64,000 nt of DNA from Thiohalobacter thiocyanaticus (GTDB lineage: Bacteria; Pseudomonadota; Gammaproteobacteria; Thiohalobacterales; Thiohalobacteraceae), in assembly GCF_002356355.1 (NCBI RefSeq), contig NZ_AP018052.1:2790001-2854000 (forward strand), read 5' to 3'. The translations under genes were made by a program, and so were the position numbers. Position 1 is the first letter of the stretch, and every line of letters begins with the position of its first letter. Under the pieces are notes generated by a model. That model had not been told where the DNA came from, searched no databases, and was given only the letters and a program-made list of their open reading frames with translations. Shown here piece after piece: positions 54,971-64,000 of this stretch.

Positions 54971-55705
54971 CTACAGCCGCCCGCTGAAGTGCACCCGCTC
55001 GCCCAGGCTCAGGCCGAGCCGGGTCGCGGCATGGCCCTGGTTGACCGCGATCTCGACCAGGCCGTTGGCGTTCTCGTACCAGAAGGCCTCACCCGCCGCG
55101 ACGGCACTGAAGGTCTCGGCCCGGCGCAGGCGGTGGACCCCCACCTCCAGTTCCACATCCCCTTCCAGACTGGCCGCACGGATACCGGTCATGGCGTTGC
55201 CGTAATGATCGATATAGATCACCTGCGCCAGTTCCGGCGGCCATCCCGGCTGGATACGCGCCTCGGGAGCAACCGCCACCCCGGGCACCGCTGCCCCGGT
55301 GGCGATCCGGGCCGCCACCGGCGCGAACAGGTCACGACCGTGAAAGCTGGCCGACAGCCGCGCCGGGTGCCAGTCGATATCCCACCATTCCAGGGCCTGC
55401 GCCCGCATGGCGACCACGTTGAACAGACCATTGTCCGGCCCGATGAACCAGCGTCCGTCAGCCCGGACCACACAGGGCCGGCGGTCGCCGCCCACGCCGG
55501 GATCCACCACGGCCAGAAACACTGTGTCGACGGGGAATTCATCAGCGTAGGCCGCCAGCAGATAGGCACCGGCATGGGGGTCGAAGTTCGGCGCCTTGGC
55601 GAACAGGTTGACCTGCGGGACGCCGGGTGCGTCGCGATGGAGCACGGCCTGCATCTGACCGATGTAGGGGTCTTCCAGGCCGAAGTCGGTGAAGAGGATG
55701 ATCAC
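54971..55705 (-). CDS. S-adenosyl-L-methionine hydroxide adenosyltransferase family protein
   Basis: About 244 residues from GTG 55705 (IILFTDFGLEDPYIGQM). Family motifs: TDFGLEDPYIGQMQAV, VVDPGVGGDRRPC, GPDNGLF and YIDHYGNAMTGI. DUF62 enzymes hydrolyse SAM to adenosine and methionine; related fluorinases and chlorinases use halide instead. The hydroxide-type is by far the commonest. An ATG 18 codons upstream adds a low-complexity leader with short repeated words and is less likely. It lies convergent with uvrA. Confidence 0.88.
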   Translation of the reverse strand: MIILFTDFGLEDPYIGQMQAVLHRDAPGVPQVNLFAKAPNFDPHAGAYLLAAYADEFPVDTVFLAVVDPGVGGDRRPCVVRADGRWFIGPDNGLFNVVAMRAQALEWWDIDWHPARLSASFHGRDLFAPVAARIATGAAVPGVAVAPEARIQPGWPPELAQVIYIDHYGNAMTGIRAASLEGDVELEVGVHRLRRAETFSAVAAGEAFWYENANGLVEIAVNQGHAATRLGLSLGERVHFSGRL

Positions 55706-55819
55706 CAGGGTCAAGATACAAGAGGCAGGATACAGGAGACAAGTCTGCATGGAGTGCATGCGGGGAGACGATGCTTTGCCTGCATCCCGTCTCGTTGCTC
55801 ATGCATTTCCTTCAGACGC

Positions 55820-55848
55820 AAAAAAAGCCGGGGCAGGCCCGGCTTTTC
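55820..55848 (-). terminator. intrinsic terminator of the ribosomal protein operon
   Basis: On the minus strand GCCGGGC-CTGC-CCCGGC is followed by a run of seven Ts, 20 bp after the rplQ stop. It ends the alpha operon. Confidence 0.9.
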
Positions 55849-55868
55849 TGTGCACGCAGACGGCAAGG

Positions 55869-56264
55869 CTATTCGGCAGCCTCGGTGCCTTCCTCGGCAG
55901 CGGTCTCGGGACGATCGACCAACTCGACCAGCGCCATGGGCGCGGAGTCGCCGGCCCGGTAGCCCATCTTGAGGATGCGCAGGTAACCGCCGGGACGGGC
56001 CTGGTAACGCGGGCCCAGTTCGTCGAACAGCTTGGTCACCACCTCGCGGTCACGCAGGCGGGAGAAGGCCAGCCGGCGCTGGTGCACCGAATCGTTCTTG
56101 GCCATGGTGATCAGCGGCTCGGCCACCCGGCGCAGTTCCTTGGCCTTGGGCAGGGTGGTGGTGATGACTTCATGGCGCAGCAGCGACGCCGCCATGTTGC
56201 GGAACATGGCCTTGCGATGCGAACTGTTGCGGTTTAACTGGCGTCCACTCTTGCGATGTCGCAT
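55869..56264 (-). CDS. rplQ: 50S ribosomal protein L17
   Basis: 131 residues starting [20 protein letters not shown], with the helical core and an acidic Glu/Ala-rich C-terminal tail ([12 protein letters not shown]). L17 lies near the peptide exit tunnel. It is last in the alpha operon and is followed by a terminator. Confidence 0.97.
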   Translation of the reverse strand: MRHRKSGRQLNRNSSHRKAMFRNMAASLLRHEVITTTLPKAKELRRVAEPLITMAKNDSVHQRRLAFSRLRDREVVTKLFDELGPRYQARPGGYLRILKMGYRAGDSAPMALVELVDRPETAAEEGTEAAE

Positions 56265-56337
56265 TGGTCGTTACCTCAGATCCCGAAAATACGGGCGCGG
56301 CAGTCCGCGCCCGGTCAATAATACAATCGGCACCGCG

Positions 56338-57336
56338 TCAGGCGGTCGCGCGATCCTTGTCCCGCAGCCCCGGCGGCGGCCAGTTGTCCAGGCGCATGCC
56401 CAGGGACAGGCCGTGGGAAGCCAGCACATCCTTGATCTCGGTGAGTGACTTCTTGCCCAGGTTCGGTGCCTTGAGCAGTTCCACCTCGGTCTTCTGGATC
56501 AGATCGCCGATGTAGTAGATGCTCTCGGCCTTCAGGCAGTTGGCCGAACGCACGGTCAGTTCCAGATCGTCAACCGGACGCAGCAGGATCGGATCGATAT
56601 CGGGGGCAACCGACTCCTTCTGCTCCTCTTCCTTGCCCTGCAGGTCCACGAACACCGACAGCTGATCCTGGAGGATGGTCGCGGCGCGGCGGATGGCCTC
56701 TTCCGGATCGATGGTGCCGTTGGTCTCGATGTCGATGATCAGCTTGTCCAGGTCGGTGCGCTGCTCCACGCGGGCGCTGTCGACGGTATAGCTGACCTTG
56801 TTGACCGGACTGAAGCTGGCATCCAGCTGCAGATTGCCGATCGGACGATCCTCGTCCACACCGATGCGGGCATTGGCGGGCACGTAGCCGCGGCCCTTGC
56901 TGACCTTGAGCATCATGTTCAGCTCACCGGACTGGGTCAGGTGGGCGATGACATAATCCGGGTTGACGATCTCGACATCGTGATCAAGCGTGATGTCGCC
57001 GGCCGTCACCGGGCCCGGACCCTTCTTCTTCAGGCTCAGGCTGGCCTCGTCGCGATTGTGCAGACGGATGGCCAGGTTCTTCAGGTTCAACATGATATCG
57101 ATCACGTCTTCCTGCACGCCCTCCATGGTGGAGTACTCATGCAGCACGCCGTCGATCTCGACCTGGGTGACAGCAGCACCCGGCATGGAGGACAACAGGA
57201 TACGACGCAGGGCGTTACCCAGTGTATGTCCAAAACCACGCTCGAGCGGCTCGATCGTGACCTTGGCGCGAAGATCGTTGACCTGCTGGATGTCAACGAT
57301 GCGGGGTTTCAGGAATTCAGTAACACTGCCCTGCAT
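56338..57336 (-). CDS. rpoA: RNA polymerase alpha subunit
   Basis: 332 residues. The N-terminal assembly domain (about 1-230, with [19 protein letters not shown]) and the C-terminal DNA- and activator-binding domain ([18 protein letters not shown] and on) are joined by an acidic linker. It nucleates core polymerase assembly. It lies between rpsD and rplQ. Confidence 0.98.
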   Translation of the reverse strand: MQGSVTEFLKPRIVDIQQVNDLRAKVTIEPLERGFGHTLGNALRRILLSSMPGAAVTQVEIDGVLHEYSTMEGVQEDVIDIMLNLKNLAIRLHNRDEASLSLKKKGPGPVTAGDITLDHDVEIVNPDYVIAHLTQSGELNMMLKVSKGRGYVPANARIGVDEDRPIGNLQLDASFSPVNKVSYTVDSARVEQRTDLDKLIIDIETNGTIDPEEAIRRAATILQDQLSVFVDLQGKEEEQKESVAPDIDPILLRPVDDLELTVRSANCLKAESIYYIGDLIQKTEVELLKAPNLGKKSLTEIKDVLASHGLSLGMRLDNWPPPGLRDKDRATA

Positions 57337-57358
57337 GGAATTTCCTCTCTCCTATGGA

Positions 57359-57985
57359 TTACTTGGAGTACAGCTCGACGACCAGCTGTTCCTGGATATC
57401 CGACGGCAGTTCGCCACGTTCCGGTGCGGCCTTGAACACGCCTTCCATCTTCTTGGGATCGACATCGATCCAGTCGGCAAATCCACGCTGCTGCGCCAGC
57501 TCGATTGCGGCCTGCACCCGGGACTGTCCGCGCGCCTTCTCCGACAGCCCGATGATGTCATTGGGGCTGATCTGGGCGGAAGGGATGTTCATCTTCCTGC
57601 CATTGACGGTGATGCCGTTGTGGCGCACCAGCTGACGCGCTTCGCTGCGTGAGGCGGCAAAGCCCATACGGTAGACGATGTTGTCGAGCCGCGATTCCAG
57701 CAGCTGCAACAGGTTGTCACCGGTCGAGCCCTTGCGGCGGGCGGCTTCCTTGTAATAGCTGCGGAACTGCTTTTCCAGAACACCGTAGATACGACGCAGC
57801 TTCTGCTTCTCGCGCAGCTGCAGTGCATAATCCGACAGGCGGGTGCGGCGCTGGCCATGCTGGCCGGGCGGGAACGGACGGTTCTCCACCGGGCACTTGC
57901 TGGTGTAGCACTTCTCGCCCTTGAGGAACAGCTTGGTGCCCTCGCGGCGGCACTGGCGGCATTTGGATCCTACGTACTTGGCCAT
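57359..57985 (-). CDS. rpsD: 30S ribosomal protein S4, zinc-binding (C+) form
   Basis: 208 residues. S4 RNA-binding domain at about 98-160 ([20 protein letters not shown]). Unlike E. coli S4 it keeps four N-terminal cysteines (CRQC at 9-12, then two near 26 and 31 in CYTSKC), the zinc-ribbon form. It nucleates 30S assembly and in enterics represses its own operon. Position between rpsK and rpoA is standard. Confidence 0.97.
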   Translation of the reverse strand: MAKYVGSKCRQCRREGTKLFLKGEKCYTSKCPVENRPFPPGQHGQRRTRLSDYALQLREKQKLRRIYGVLEKQFRSYYKEAARRKGSTGDNLLQLLESRLDNIVYRMGFAASRSEARQLVRHNGITVNGRKMNIPSAQISPNDIIGLSEKARGQSRVQAAIELAQQRGFADWIDVDPKKMEGVFKAAPERGELPSDIQEQLVVELYSK

Positions 57986-57998
57986 GTCGACTCCCCGC

Positions 57999-58388
57999 TC
58001 AGACGCGACGTTTCTTGGGCGGACGGCAGCCGTTGTGCGGAATCGGCGTCACGTCCTGAATGTTGGTGATCTTGAATCCCACCCCGTGCAGGGCACGCAC
58101 AGCGGAATCACGTCCCGGGCCCGGGCCCTTGACCATGACATCCAGATTCTTCATCCCGTATTCCAGGGCCACCTTGCCGGCACGCTCGGCCGCCACCTGG
58201 GCGGCGAAGGGTGTGCTCTTGCGCGAGCCGCGGAAGCCGGAACCCCCGGCCGTGGCCCAGCACAGGGCGTTGCCCTGGCGGTCTGAGATGGTCACGATGG
58301 TGTTGTTGAACGAAGCCTGGATGTGGGCGACGCCGTCGACCACATTCTTCTTCACCTTCTTACGGGGGCGTGCTGCCGGTTTAGCCAT
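57999..58388 (-). CDS. rpsK: 30S ribosomal protein S11
   Basis: 129 residues, with [21 protein letters not shown] and the basic C-terminus [11 protein letters not shown]. It forms the platform with S18. It lies between rpsM and rpsD in the alpha operon. Confidence 0.97.
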   Translation of the reverse strand: MAKPAARPRKKVKKNVVDGVAHIQASFNNTIVTISDRQGNALCWATAGGSGFRGSRKSTPFAAQVAAERAGKVALEYGMKNLDVMVKGPGPGRDSAVRALHGVGFKITNIQDVTPIPHNGCRPPKKRRV

Positions 58389-58426
58389 AGCTGTATTTAA
58401 CCCTGGAATTCAGTAACTAACTGATA

Positions 58427-58783
58427 TTAACGACGAATCGGACGGCGCGGACCCTTGCGGGTACGGGCATTGGTCCGGGTGCGCTGACCCCGCAGCGGCA
58501 ACCCGCGCCGATGGCGCAGGCCGCGATAGCAGCCAAGATCCATCAAACGTTTGATATTCATAGAAATTTCACGGCGGAGATCACCCTCGACAGCGAACTT
58601 TCCGACCTCGGCGCGCAGGGCCTCGATCTCGCCGTCGTCCAGATCCCGGATCTTGCGGTCGTGGGCGACGCCCGCGGCGTCGCAGATCTGCCTGGCCCGC
58701 GTCCGGCCCACGCCATAGATCGAGGTCAGCGCTATAACCGCATGTTTCTGCACGGGAATGTTTATGCCTGCAATACGGGCCAT
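58427..58783 (-). CDS. rpsM: 30S ribosomal protein S13
   Basis: 118 residues, starting [20 protein letters not shown], with C-terminal [19 protein letters not shown]. It contacts the P-site tRNA and the head-body bridge. It is the first alpha-operon gene, separated from rpmJ by a hairpin terminator. Confidence 0.97.
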   Translation of the reverse strand: MARIAGINIPVQKHAVIALTSIYGVGRTRARQICDAAGVAHDRKIRDLDDGEIEALRAEVGKFAVEGDLRREISMNIKRLMDLGCYRGLRHRRGLPLRGQRTRTNARTRKGPRRPIRR

Positions 58784-58849
58784 CAGCCTCTCCTGCTACA
58801 CGTACTTACGCCCCGGTCACGGGAAACGCGTAAGACTATCTTGCAATGA

Positions 58850-58885
58850 ACAAAAAATCAATCGCCGGACGCGTCTGCGCCCGGC
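58850..58885 (-). terminator. hairpin between rpmJ and rpsM (end of spc operon)
   Basis: On the minus strand GCCGGGCGC-AGAC-GCGTCCGGC (one G-U pair) is followed by GATTGATTTTTTG, a good intrinsic terminator pattern 25 bp after rpmJ. It marks the spc/alpha boundary. Confidence 0.75.
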
Positions 58886-58909
58886 TCCAGTACCGGTCGC
58901 CGTCCCGGC

Positions 58910-59023
58910 TCAGCCCTGGCGCTGCTTGTGCCGGGCGTCGGAGCAGATCACGCGCACCACACCGTTGCGGCGGATGATCTTGCAGTTACGACAGATCTTT
59001 TTCACAGATGCTCTGACTTTCAT
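58910..59023 (-). CDS. rpmJ: 50S ribosomal protein L36, zinc-binding form
   Basis: 37 residues, starting [20 protein letters not shown]. Zinc ligands Cys11, Cys14, Cys27 and His32 are present (C+ form). It follows secY, the usual end of the spc operon. Confidence 0.95.
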   Translation of the reverse strand: MKVRASVKKICRNCKIIRRNGVVRVICSDARHKQRQG

Positions 59024-59071
59024 GACATCACCCAATCAAATGATGGCGATACGGTTCGCCGAATATCCAAA

Positions 59072-60418
59072 CTAGCGCAGCAGTCCGCTGCGACCGTGCC
59101 CCTTGAGGTTGGCCTTCTTCATCAGCCCCTCGTACTGGTGCGACATCAGGTGCGCCTGGACCTGCGCCATGAAGTCCATCACCACGATCACGATGATCAG
59201 CAGGGACGTGCCGCCGAAATAGAAAGGCACGTTCCAGTACAGGATCAGGAACTCGGGCAACAGACACACCAGCGTGATATAGCCCGCGCCCACCAGCGTC
59301 AACCGAGTCATGACATTATCGATGTAACGCGCGGTCTGCTCGCCCGGCCGGATGCCCGGAATGAAGGCGCCCGACTTCTTCAGGTTGTCTGCCGTCTCCC
59401 GCGCATTGAACACCAGCGCGGTATAGAAGAAGCAGAAGAAAATGATCGCCAGCGCATACAGCATGACGTACAGCGGCTGCCCCGGTGACAGGGTCGCGGC
59501 GATATCCGACAGCCAGCGCATGCCTTCGCTCTGTCCGAACCAGCTGCCCAGCGTGGCCGGGAACAGGATGATGCTGGAGGCGAAGATGGGCGGTATGACA
59601 CCGGCCATGTTCAGCTTCAGCGGCAGATGCGTGCTCTGCGCCGCATAGACCTTGCGGCCCTGCTGACGACGCGCATAGTTCACCGTGATCCGACGCTGGC
59701 CCCGTTCCACGAACACGACAAAGGCGGTGACCGCCAGCGCCATGACGAACAGGAACAGGATCGTCAGCACGTTCATCTCACCGGTGCGGGCCAGTTCCAG
59801 CGTACCGCCGATGGCCGCCGGCAGGCCGGCCACGATACCGGCGAAGATGATGATCGATATTCCGTTGCCGATGCCGCGCTCGGTGATCTGCTCACCCAGC
59901 CACATCAGGAACATGGTCCCCGTGACCAGGGTAATCACCGCGGTCATCACGAAGGCCGGCCCGGGATTGATGACCAGCCCTTCCTGGCTGTTCATCAGAC
60001 CGACCGATATGCCGATGGCCTGTACCGTCGCCAGCCCCAGGGTCGCATAGCGCGTGTACTGGGTGATCCTGCGCCGTCCGGCCTCACCTTCCTTCTTGAT
60101 CTTCTCCAGCGCCGGCACCGTGTAGCTCAGCAGCTGGATGATGATCGATGCCGAGATGTAGGGCATGATCCCGAGCGCGAAGATGGTAAAGCGCATCAGG
60201 GCACCGCCTGAGAACATGTTGAACATGTCCAGGATGGTGCCGCTCTGCTGATCGGCCAGCTGCTTCAGGATGACCGGATCGATGCCGGGCACCGGGATAT
60301 GGGCGCCCAGCCGATAGACGATCAGCGCGCCGAGCACGAAGAAGATGCGCTGGCGCAGCTCCCGGAGTTTGCCGATATCTCCCAGCGATCCCGCTAATGT
60401 AGCGCCCGGTGCGGCCAT
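59072..60418 (-). CDS. secY: preprotein translocase subunit SecY
   Basis: 448 residues, ten membrane helices, with the plug-helix region after helix 1 ([18 protein letters not shown]) and the SecA-binding cytoplasmic loops ([20 protein letters not shown]). It forms the protein-conducting channel with SecE and SecG. It lies between rplO and rpmJ. Confidence 0.98.
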   Translation of the reverse strand: MAAPGATLAGSLGDIGKLRELRQRIFFVLGALIVYRLGAHIPVPGIDPVILKQLADQQSGTILDMFNMFSGGALMRFTIFALGIMPYISASIIIQLLSYTVPALEKIKKEGEAGRRRITQYTRYATLGLATVQAIGISVGLMNSQEGLVINPGPAFVMTAVITLVTGTMFLMWLGEQITERGIGNGISIIIFAGIVAGLPAAIGGTLELARTGEMNVLTILFLFVMALAVTAFVVFVERGQRRITVNYARRQQGRKVYAAQSTHLPLKLNMAGVIPPIFASSIILFPATLGSWFGQSEGMRWLSDIAATLSPGQPLYVMLYALAIIFFCFFYTALVFNARETADNLKKSGAFIPGIRPGEQTARYIDNVMTRLTLVGAGYITLVCLLPEFLILYWNVPFYFGGTSLLIIVIVVMDFMAQVQAHLMSHQYEGLMKKANLKGHGRSGLLR

Positions 60419-60455
60419 CAGTGCCTCCGGCTACGAATATTCGTGACCGGCAGCA

Positions 60456-60890
60456 CTAGTCTTCGACCTTCCCGCCGGCAGCCTCGATGGCGGCACGGGC
60501 CCCCTTGGTCACGGCCACGCCCTTCAGCGTCACGGCCTTGTTCAGTTCACCCGACAGGATGACCTTGGCCTTGTCGATCTGCTGGCCAACCACGCTGGCT
60601 GCCTTGAGCACGGCCAGGTCGATGACGTCGGCATCGATTTTGGCCAGTTCGTCCAGGCGCACCTCGGCACGGGTCCGGCCGACGCGGGACTTGAAACCGA
60701 CCTTGGGCAGGCGGCGCTGCAGCGGCATCTGGCCGCCTTCGAAACCGACCTTGTTGTAGCCGCCGGAGCGGGACTTCTGACCCTTGTGGCCACGGCCGCA
60801 GGTCTTGCCCAGACCCGAACCGATGCCGCGACCGACACGCTTTGGAGAGGGCTTGCTGCCCGCGCCGGGCTTGATGGTATTCAGTCGCAT
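60456..60890 (-). CDS. rplO: 50S ribosomal protein L15
   Basis: 144 residues: Gly/Arg-rich N-terminal tail ([20 protein letters not shown]) and a C-terminal globular domain ([20 protein letters not shown]). It starts 1 bp after the rpmD stop. Confidence 0.97.
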   Translation of the reverse strand: MRLNTIKPGAGSKPSPKRVGRGIGSGLGKTCGRGHKGQKSRSGGYNKVGFEGGQMPLQRRLPKVGFKSRVGRTRAEVRLDELAKIDADVIDLAVLKAASVVGQQIDKAKVILSGELNKAVTLKGVAVTKGARAAIEAAGGKVED

Positions 60891-60891
60891 G

Positions 60892-61077
60892 TCAGGCTTC
60901 CTCGACTTGCAGCAGGTACGAGACCTTGTTGATCATCCCGCGGTTCTCCGGCGTGTCCAGCACTTCGACACTATGCCGGATGCGGCGCAGGCCGAGACCT
61001 GCCACACAGGCCTTGTGTTTCTTGAGTCGACCCGCGACGCTGCGCACCAGGGTGACTTTGAGCTTTTTCTCCGCCAT
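60892..61077 (-). CDS. rpmD: 50S ribosomal protein L30
   Basis: 61 residues ([20 protein letters not shown] ... [15 protein letters not shown]), the short bacterial L30. It follows rpsE by 3 bp. Confidence 0.96.
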   Translation of the reverse strand: MAEKKLKVTLVRSVAGRLKKHKACVAGLGLRRIRHSVEVLDTPENRGMINKVSYLLQVEEA

Positions 61078-61080
61078 GAC

Positions 61081-61587
61081 TTACCCCCGGATCTCTTCGA
61101 GTTTCTTGCCGCGCTTGGCTGCGATCTCGTCCGGCGAACTGATGTTGTCCAGGGCATTGAGCGTCGCGCGCACGACATTGATCGGGTTGCGGCTGCCGAC
61201 ACACTTGGACAGGACGTTGCGCACGCCCACCACCTCCAGCACGGCGCGCATGGCGCCGCCGGCGATGATACCGGTACCGTCGGAAGCCGGCTGCATGTAC
61301 ACCTTGGCCGCGCCATGCCGGCCCTTGGCGGCATAGAACAGGGTGCCCTCGTTGAGCGCATAGGACTTCATGTTCTTGCGGGCGTTCTCCATGGCCTTCT
61401 GGATGGCCACCGGAACCTCGCGCGCCTTGCCGGTGCCGAAGCCGACCTTGCCGTTGCCGTCACCGACCACGGTCAATGCGGAGAAGCCGAAGATCCGGCC
61501 GCCCTTGACCACCTTGGCCACGCGGTTGACCGCAATCAGCTTTTCCTGCAGCCCGTCGCCCTGTACTTGTGCGTCTACACTCGCCAT
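61081..61587 (-). CDS. rpsE: 30S ribosomal protein S5
   Basis: 168 residues: a double-stranded RNA-binding N-terminal domain ([20 protein letters not shown]) and a C-terminal fold ([19 protein letters not shown]). It affects decoding fidelity. It lies between rplR and rpmD. Confidence 0.97.
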   Translation of the reverse strand: MASVDAQVQGDGLQEKLIAVNRVAKVVKGGRIFGFSALTVVGDGNGKVGFGTGKAREVPVAIQKAMENARKNMKSYALNEGTLFYAAKGRHGAAKVYMQPASDGTGIIAGGAMRAVLEVVGVRNVLSKCVGSRNPINVVRATLNALDNISSPDEIAAKRGKKLEEIRG

Positions 61588-61596
61588 GATTCACCC

Positions 61597-61959
61597 TTAA
61601 AACTCGAGACCGGCTTCCCGCGCGGCATCCGCCAGCGCCTTGACTCGGCCGTGATATTTGTAACCGGAACGGTCGAAAGCAACCCGGGTCACGCCCGCTG
61701 CCCTGGCCTTCTCCGCGATGGCCTTGCCGACGGCGGTGGCCGCGGTGGCATTGCCGGTCTTGGCCAACTCGGCACGCAGGGCCTTGTCCAGGGTCGATGC
61801 GGCGGCGACGACCTTGTCGCCGTCGGGGGCAAAGACCTGTGCGTAGATGTGGCGCGGAGTACGGTAAACGCTCAGGCGGTAATCGCCCAGTTCGCGTATC
61901 TTGGCGCGCGCACGCCGTGCACGACGCAGCCGCGCTGCCTTCTTGTCCAGTGTTGCCAT
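61597..61959 (-). CDS. rplR: 50S ribosomal protein L18
   Basis: 120 residues: a basic N-terminus ([20 protein letters not shown]) followed by the 5S rRNA-binding domain ([20 protein letters not shown] ... [15 protein letters not shown]). Confidence 0.97.
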   Translation of the reverse strand: MATLDKKAARLRRARRARAKIRELGDYRLSVYRTPRHIYAQVFAPDGDKVVAAASTLDKALRAELAKTGNATAATAVGKAIAEKARAAGVTRVAFDRSGYKYHGRVKALADAAREAGLEF

Positions 61960-62020
61960 TTCGATAACCTCTCTGCACCAGCGACGATTCCGACCGCCGC
62001 CTTGCCTGTGTCGTTACAAC

Positions 62021-62554
62021 TTATTTCTTCTTGGCTTCCTTGCGGACGATCGTCTCGTCCGCGTACTTCACGCCCTTGCCCTTATAGGGCTCGGGCGGAC
62101 GGAAGCCGCGAATCTCTGCCGCGACCTGACCCACGGCCTGCTTGTCCACGCCCTTGACCACAACCTCGGTCTGACTCGGGGTCTCGATGGTGATCCCCTC
62201 GGGCACCTCGTAGTTGATCGGGTGCGAGAAGCCCAGGGTGAGGTTCAGGACCTTGCCCTGCGCCTGGGCGCGATAACCGACGCCGACCAGTTCCAGCTTG
62301 CGCTCGAAACCGTCCTTCACGCCGACCAGCATGTTGTTGATGTTGGCACGCGTGGTCCCGGCCTGGGCCCAGGCCTGCTTGGATTCCTTGCGCGGCTTGA
62401 AGCTCAGCACATTCTCGTCGCGCGAGACTTCCACATCCTCGTGGACGTTGTAATGCATCTCGCCCTTGGGGCCCTTGATCTTCACGGCCTGGCCGGTCAT
62501 CTCGAACTCGACGCCCGCCGGAAGCTGGATCGGATAATTTGCGATACGTGACAT
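62021..62554 (-). CDS. rplF: 50S ribosomal protein L6
   Basis: 177 residues from ATG 62554 (MSRIANYPIQLPAGVEFEMT). Two L6 domains and the C-terminal motif RPPEPYKGKGVKYADE. A longer upstream frame overlaps rpsH in the wrong frame. It contacts the GTPase-associated region. Confidence 0.97.
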   Translation of the reverse strand: MSRIANYPIQLPAGVEFEMTGQAVKIKGPKGEMHYNVHEDVEVSRDENVLSFKPRKESKQAWAQAGTTRANINNMLVGVKDGFERKLELVGVGYRAQAQGKVLNLTLGFSHPINYEVPEGITIETPSQTEVVVKGVDKQAVGQVAAEIRGFRPPEPYKGKGVKYADETIVRKEAKKK

Positions 62555-62570
62555 AACTGCGCGCCTTAAC

Positions 62571-62966
62571 TTAGCTGACGGTGCAGAGGACTTCGCCGCC
62601 CTGGCCGCTGGCGCGCGCCTCGCGGTCACTCATCACGCCACGCGAGGTGGATATGATGGCAACACCGAGACCACCGTTGACCTGGGGCAGTTCATCCTTG
62701 CCCTTATAGATTCTCAGACCCGGACGACTGACACGCTTGATGTGCATGATCACGGGCCGGCCCTGATAATACTTCAGGCCGATACGCAGCTGCGGCTTCT
62801 TGCCCTCGTCCTCGACGCTGTAGTCGCCGATATAGCCCTCGTCCTTCAACACCTTGGCGATGGCCGCCTTCTGCTTGGACGCAGGCATGACCACCTCCGC
62901 CATCTCGGCGGTCTGGGCGTTGCGGATGCGGGTCAGCATGTCCGCCAGGGGATCCGACATACTCAT
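62571..62966 (-). CDS. rpsH: 30S ribosomal protein S8
   Basis: 131 residues from ATG 62966 ([20 protein letters not shown]), matching the family N-terminus; a TTG two codons earlier is less likely. C-terminal [16 protein letters not shown] and [13 protein letters not shown] are conserved. S8 also acts as translational repressor of the spc operon in enterics. Confidence 0.97.
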   Translation of the reverse strand: MSMSDPLADMLTRIRNAQTAEMAEVVMPASKQKAAIAKVLKDEGYIGDYSVEDEGKKPQLRIGLKYYQGRPVIMHIKRVSRPGLRIYKGKDELPQVNGGLGVAIISTSRGVMSDREARASGQGGEVLCTVS

Positions 62967-62992
62967 GTGCAATTATCCTCGCGACTCAATTC

Positions 62993-63298
62993 TTACCAAC
63001 TGGCCTTGACCAGGCCCGGAACCTCGCCTTTCATGGCGTGCTCACGCAGCTTGTTGCGGCACAGGCCGAACTTGCGGTACACGGCATGCGGACGACCGGT
63101 CAGCTGGCAACGGCGCTGCATCCGGGCCGGACTGGCATCGCGCGGCAGCTTGTTCAGCTTGTTCACGGCGTCCATGCGCTCTTCGACGCTGGTCTCCGGG
63201 TTCTTGATAACCGCCTTCAGTTCGGCCCGCTTGGCGGCATACTTCTTCACCGTCTTCAGGCGCTTGGCTTCGCGGGCAATCATGGATTTCTTGGCCAT
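62993..63298 (-). CDS. rpsN: 30S ribosomal protein S14, zinc-free form
   Basis: 101 residues, the long form without the CxxC zinc site ([20 protein letters not shown]). It binds in the 30S head. It lies between rplE and rpsH. Confidence 0.97.
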   Translation of the reverse strand: MAKKSMIAREAKRLKTVKKYAAKRAELKAVIKNPETSVEERMDAVNKLNKLPRDASPARMQRRCQLTGRPHAVYRKFGLCRNKLREHAMKGEVPGLVKASW

Positions 63299-63310
63299 AG
63301 TACCTATTCC

Positions 63311-63850
63311 TTAATTGCGGAAGGGGAAGCTGAAGGCCGACAGCAGGGCCTTGGCTTCCTCGTCCGTCTTGGCGGTGGTGGTAATGGTGATATCCATCCC
63401 ACGCAGTGCATCAACCTTGTCGTAATCGATTTCCGGGAAGATGATCTGTTCCTTCACGCCCATGCTGTAGTTGCCACGGCCATCGAAGGACTTGCCACTC
63501 ACGCCGCGGAAGTCACGCACGCGCGGAATGGCGATATTGATCAGCCGATCCAGGAATTCATACATGCGCTCACGGCGCAGCGTCACCTTGCAGCCGATGG
63601 GCCAGCCCTCGCGGACCTTGAAGCCGGCAACGGACTTGCGCGCCTTGGTCACGATAGCCTTCTGCCCGGCGATCTTCTCCATATCGCCGACGGCGTTTTC
63701 CATGACCTTTCGATCTGCCACGGCCTCGCCCACACCCATATTGAGCGTGATCTTGGTAATCTTGGGGACTTCCATGACGTTGGCGTAACCAAACTGCTCC
63801 TGGAGCTGCTTGATCACGGTGTCCCGATAGTGATCCTGTAACCTTGCCAT
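63311..63850 (-). CDS. rplE: 50S ribosomal protein L5
   Basis: 179 residues from ATG 63850 ([20 protein letters not shown]), with [14 protein letters not shown], and GYKVTLRR-like segment [20 protein letters not shown]5 binds 5S rRNA. Four codons upstream (MVAA) are unlikely to be used. Confidence 0.97.
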   Translation of the reverse strand: MARLQDHYRDTVIKQLQEQFGYANVMEVPKITKITLNMGVGEAVADRKVMENAVGDMEKIAGQKAIVTKARKSVAGFKVREGWPIGCKVTLRRERMYEFLDRLINIAIPRVRDFRGVSGKSFDGRGNYSMGVKEQIIFPEIDYDKVDALRGMDITITTTAKTDEEAKALLSAFSFPFRN

Positions 63851-63873
63851 CGCTGCAACCAACCTGTAATGAA

Positions 63874-64000
63874 TTAAGCGTCTACCACTTCACCGGTGGA
63901 TTTGAACACGCGCACCTTGCGGCCGTCCTCCAGCGTCTTGAAACCAACCCGCTCGCCCTTGCTGGTCTGAGGGTTGAACAGCATCACGTTGGACACCTGA
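63874..64000 (-). CDS. rplX: 50S ribosomal protein L24 (5' end outside window)
   Basis: The last 41 residues are visible, ending in EVVDA, with [20 protein letters not shown] and [13 protein letters not shown]. The stop TAA is at 63874-63876. It starts beyond the window end and belongs to the spc operon upstream of rplE. Confidence 0.93.
   Translation of the reverse strand, partial: QVSNVMLFNPQTSKGERVGFKTLEDGRKVRVFKSTGEVVDA

Overview
The window is a chromosomal segment of a GC-rich gammaproteobacterium. The gene order is gammaproteobacterial: rluD divergent from bamD, pilS-pilR, pilA followed later by pilB-pilC-pilD-coaE-yacG, mutT/argJ/secA next to lpxC-ftsZ-ftsA-ftsQ-ddl-murB, and uvrA-MFS-ssb. 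Several of these blocks occur in the same order in Pseudomonas. The many short palindromic intergenic repeats and the type IV pilus genes would fit a free-living Chromatiales/Ectothiorhodospirales-type organism, but the species cannot be fixed from sequence alone. No rRNA, tRNA, CRISPR array, transposase gene or prophage was seen.

Layout. 1-6.4 kb: end of rluD, bamD, a PII gene next to glutamine-dependent NAD synthetase (nadE), and sucCD. 6.7-10.2 kb: a small zinc-ribbon membrane protein and the PilS-PilR two-component system. 10.2-20.3 kb: the pilin gene pilA behind a sigma-54 promoter and a palindrome suited to PilR, then an AT-richer insert of four surface-modification genes (GT-C/TPR membrane glycosyltransferase, LPG-synthase-type membrane protein, sulfotransferase, GT2 polyprenyl-phosphate glycosyltransferase), then pilB-pilC-pilD. 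20.5-25.3 kb: coaE, zapD, yacG, an unknown membrane protein, a Nudix/ThiE-like fusion and argJ. 25.5-30.9 kb: secA, an M23 peptidase, dciA and lpxC. 31.3-49.2 kb: a complete division and cell-wall (dcw) cluster on the minus strand from mraZ to ftsZ. It has a sigma-70 promoter and a three-box MraZ operator in front of mraZ, plus two unannotated small reading frames (24 and 58 codons) lodged between mur genes. 49.5-54.7 kb: a small hypothetical gene, ssb, a YajR-type MFS transporter and uvrA. 55.0-64.0 kb: an SAM hydroxide adenosyltransferase gene, then the minus-strand alpha and spc ribosomal operons from rplQ back to rplX, which is cut by the window end.

The most unusual structure is the intergenic DNA. 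At least six loci carry the same pair of inverted end sequences (core word GAGCGCCACGGAATACACGG), and these enclose one of three unrelated palindromic cores. Two further loci enclose the same cores with different end sequences. Several element ends lie within 0-14 bp of a stop codon, and one core supplies the last codons and stop of sucC. The accessory gene set between pilA and pilB reads as a candidate pilin or surface-glycan glycosylation and sulfation cassette. The remaining genes are core housekeeping genes with normal domain content.
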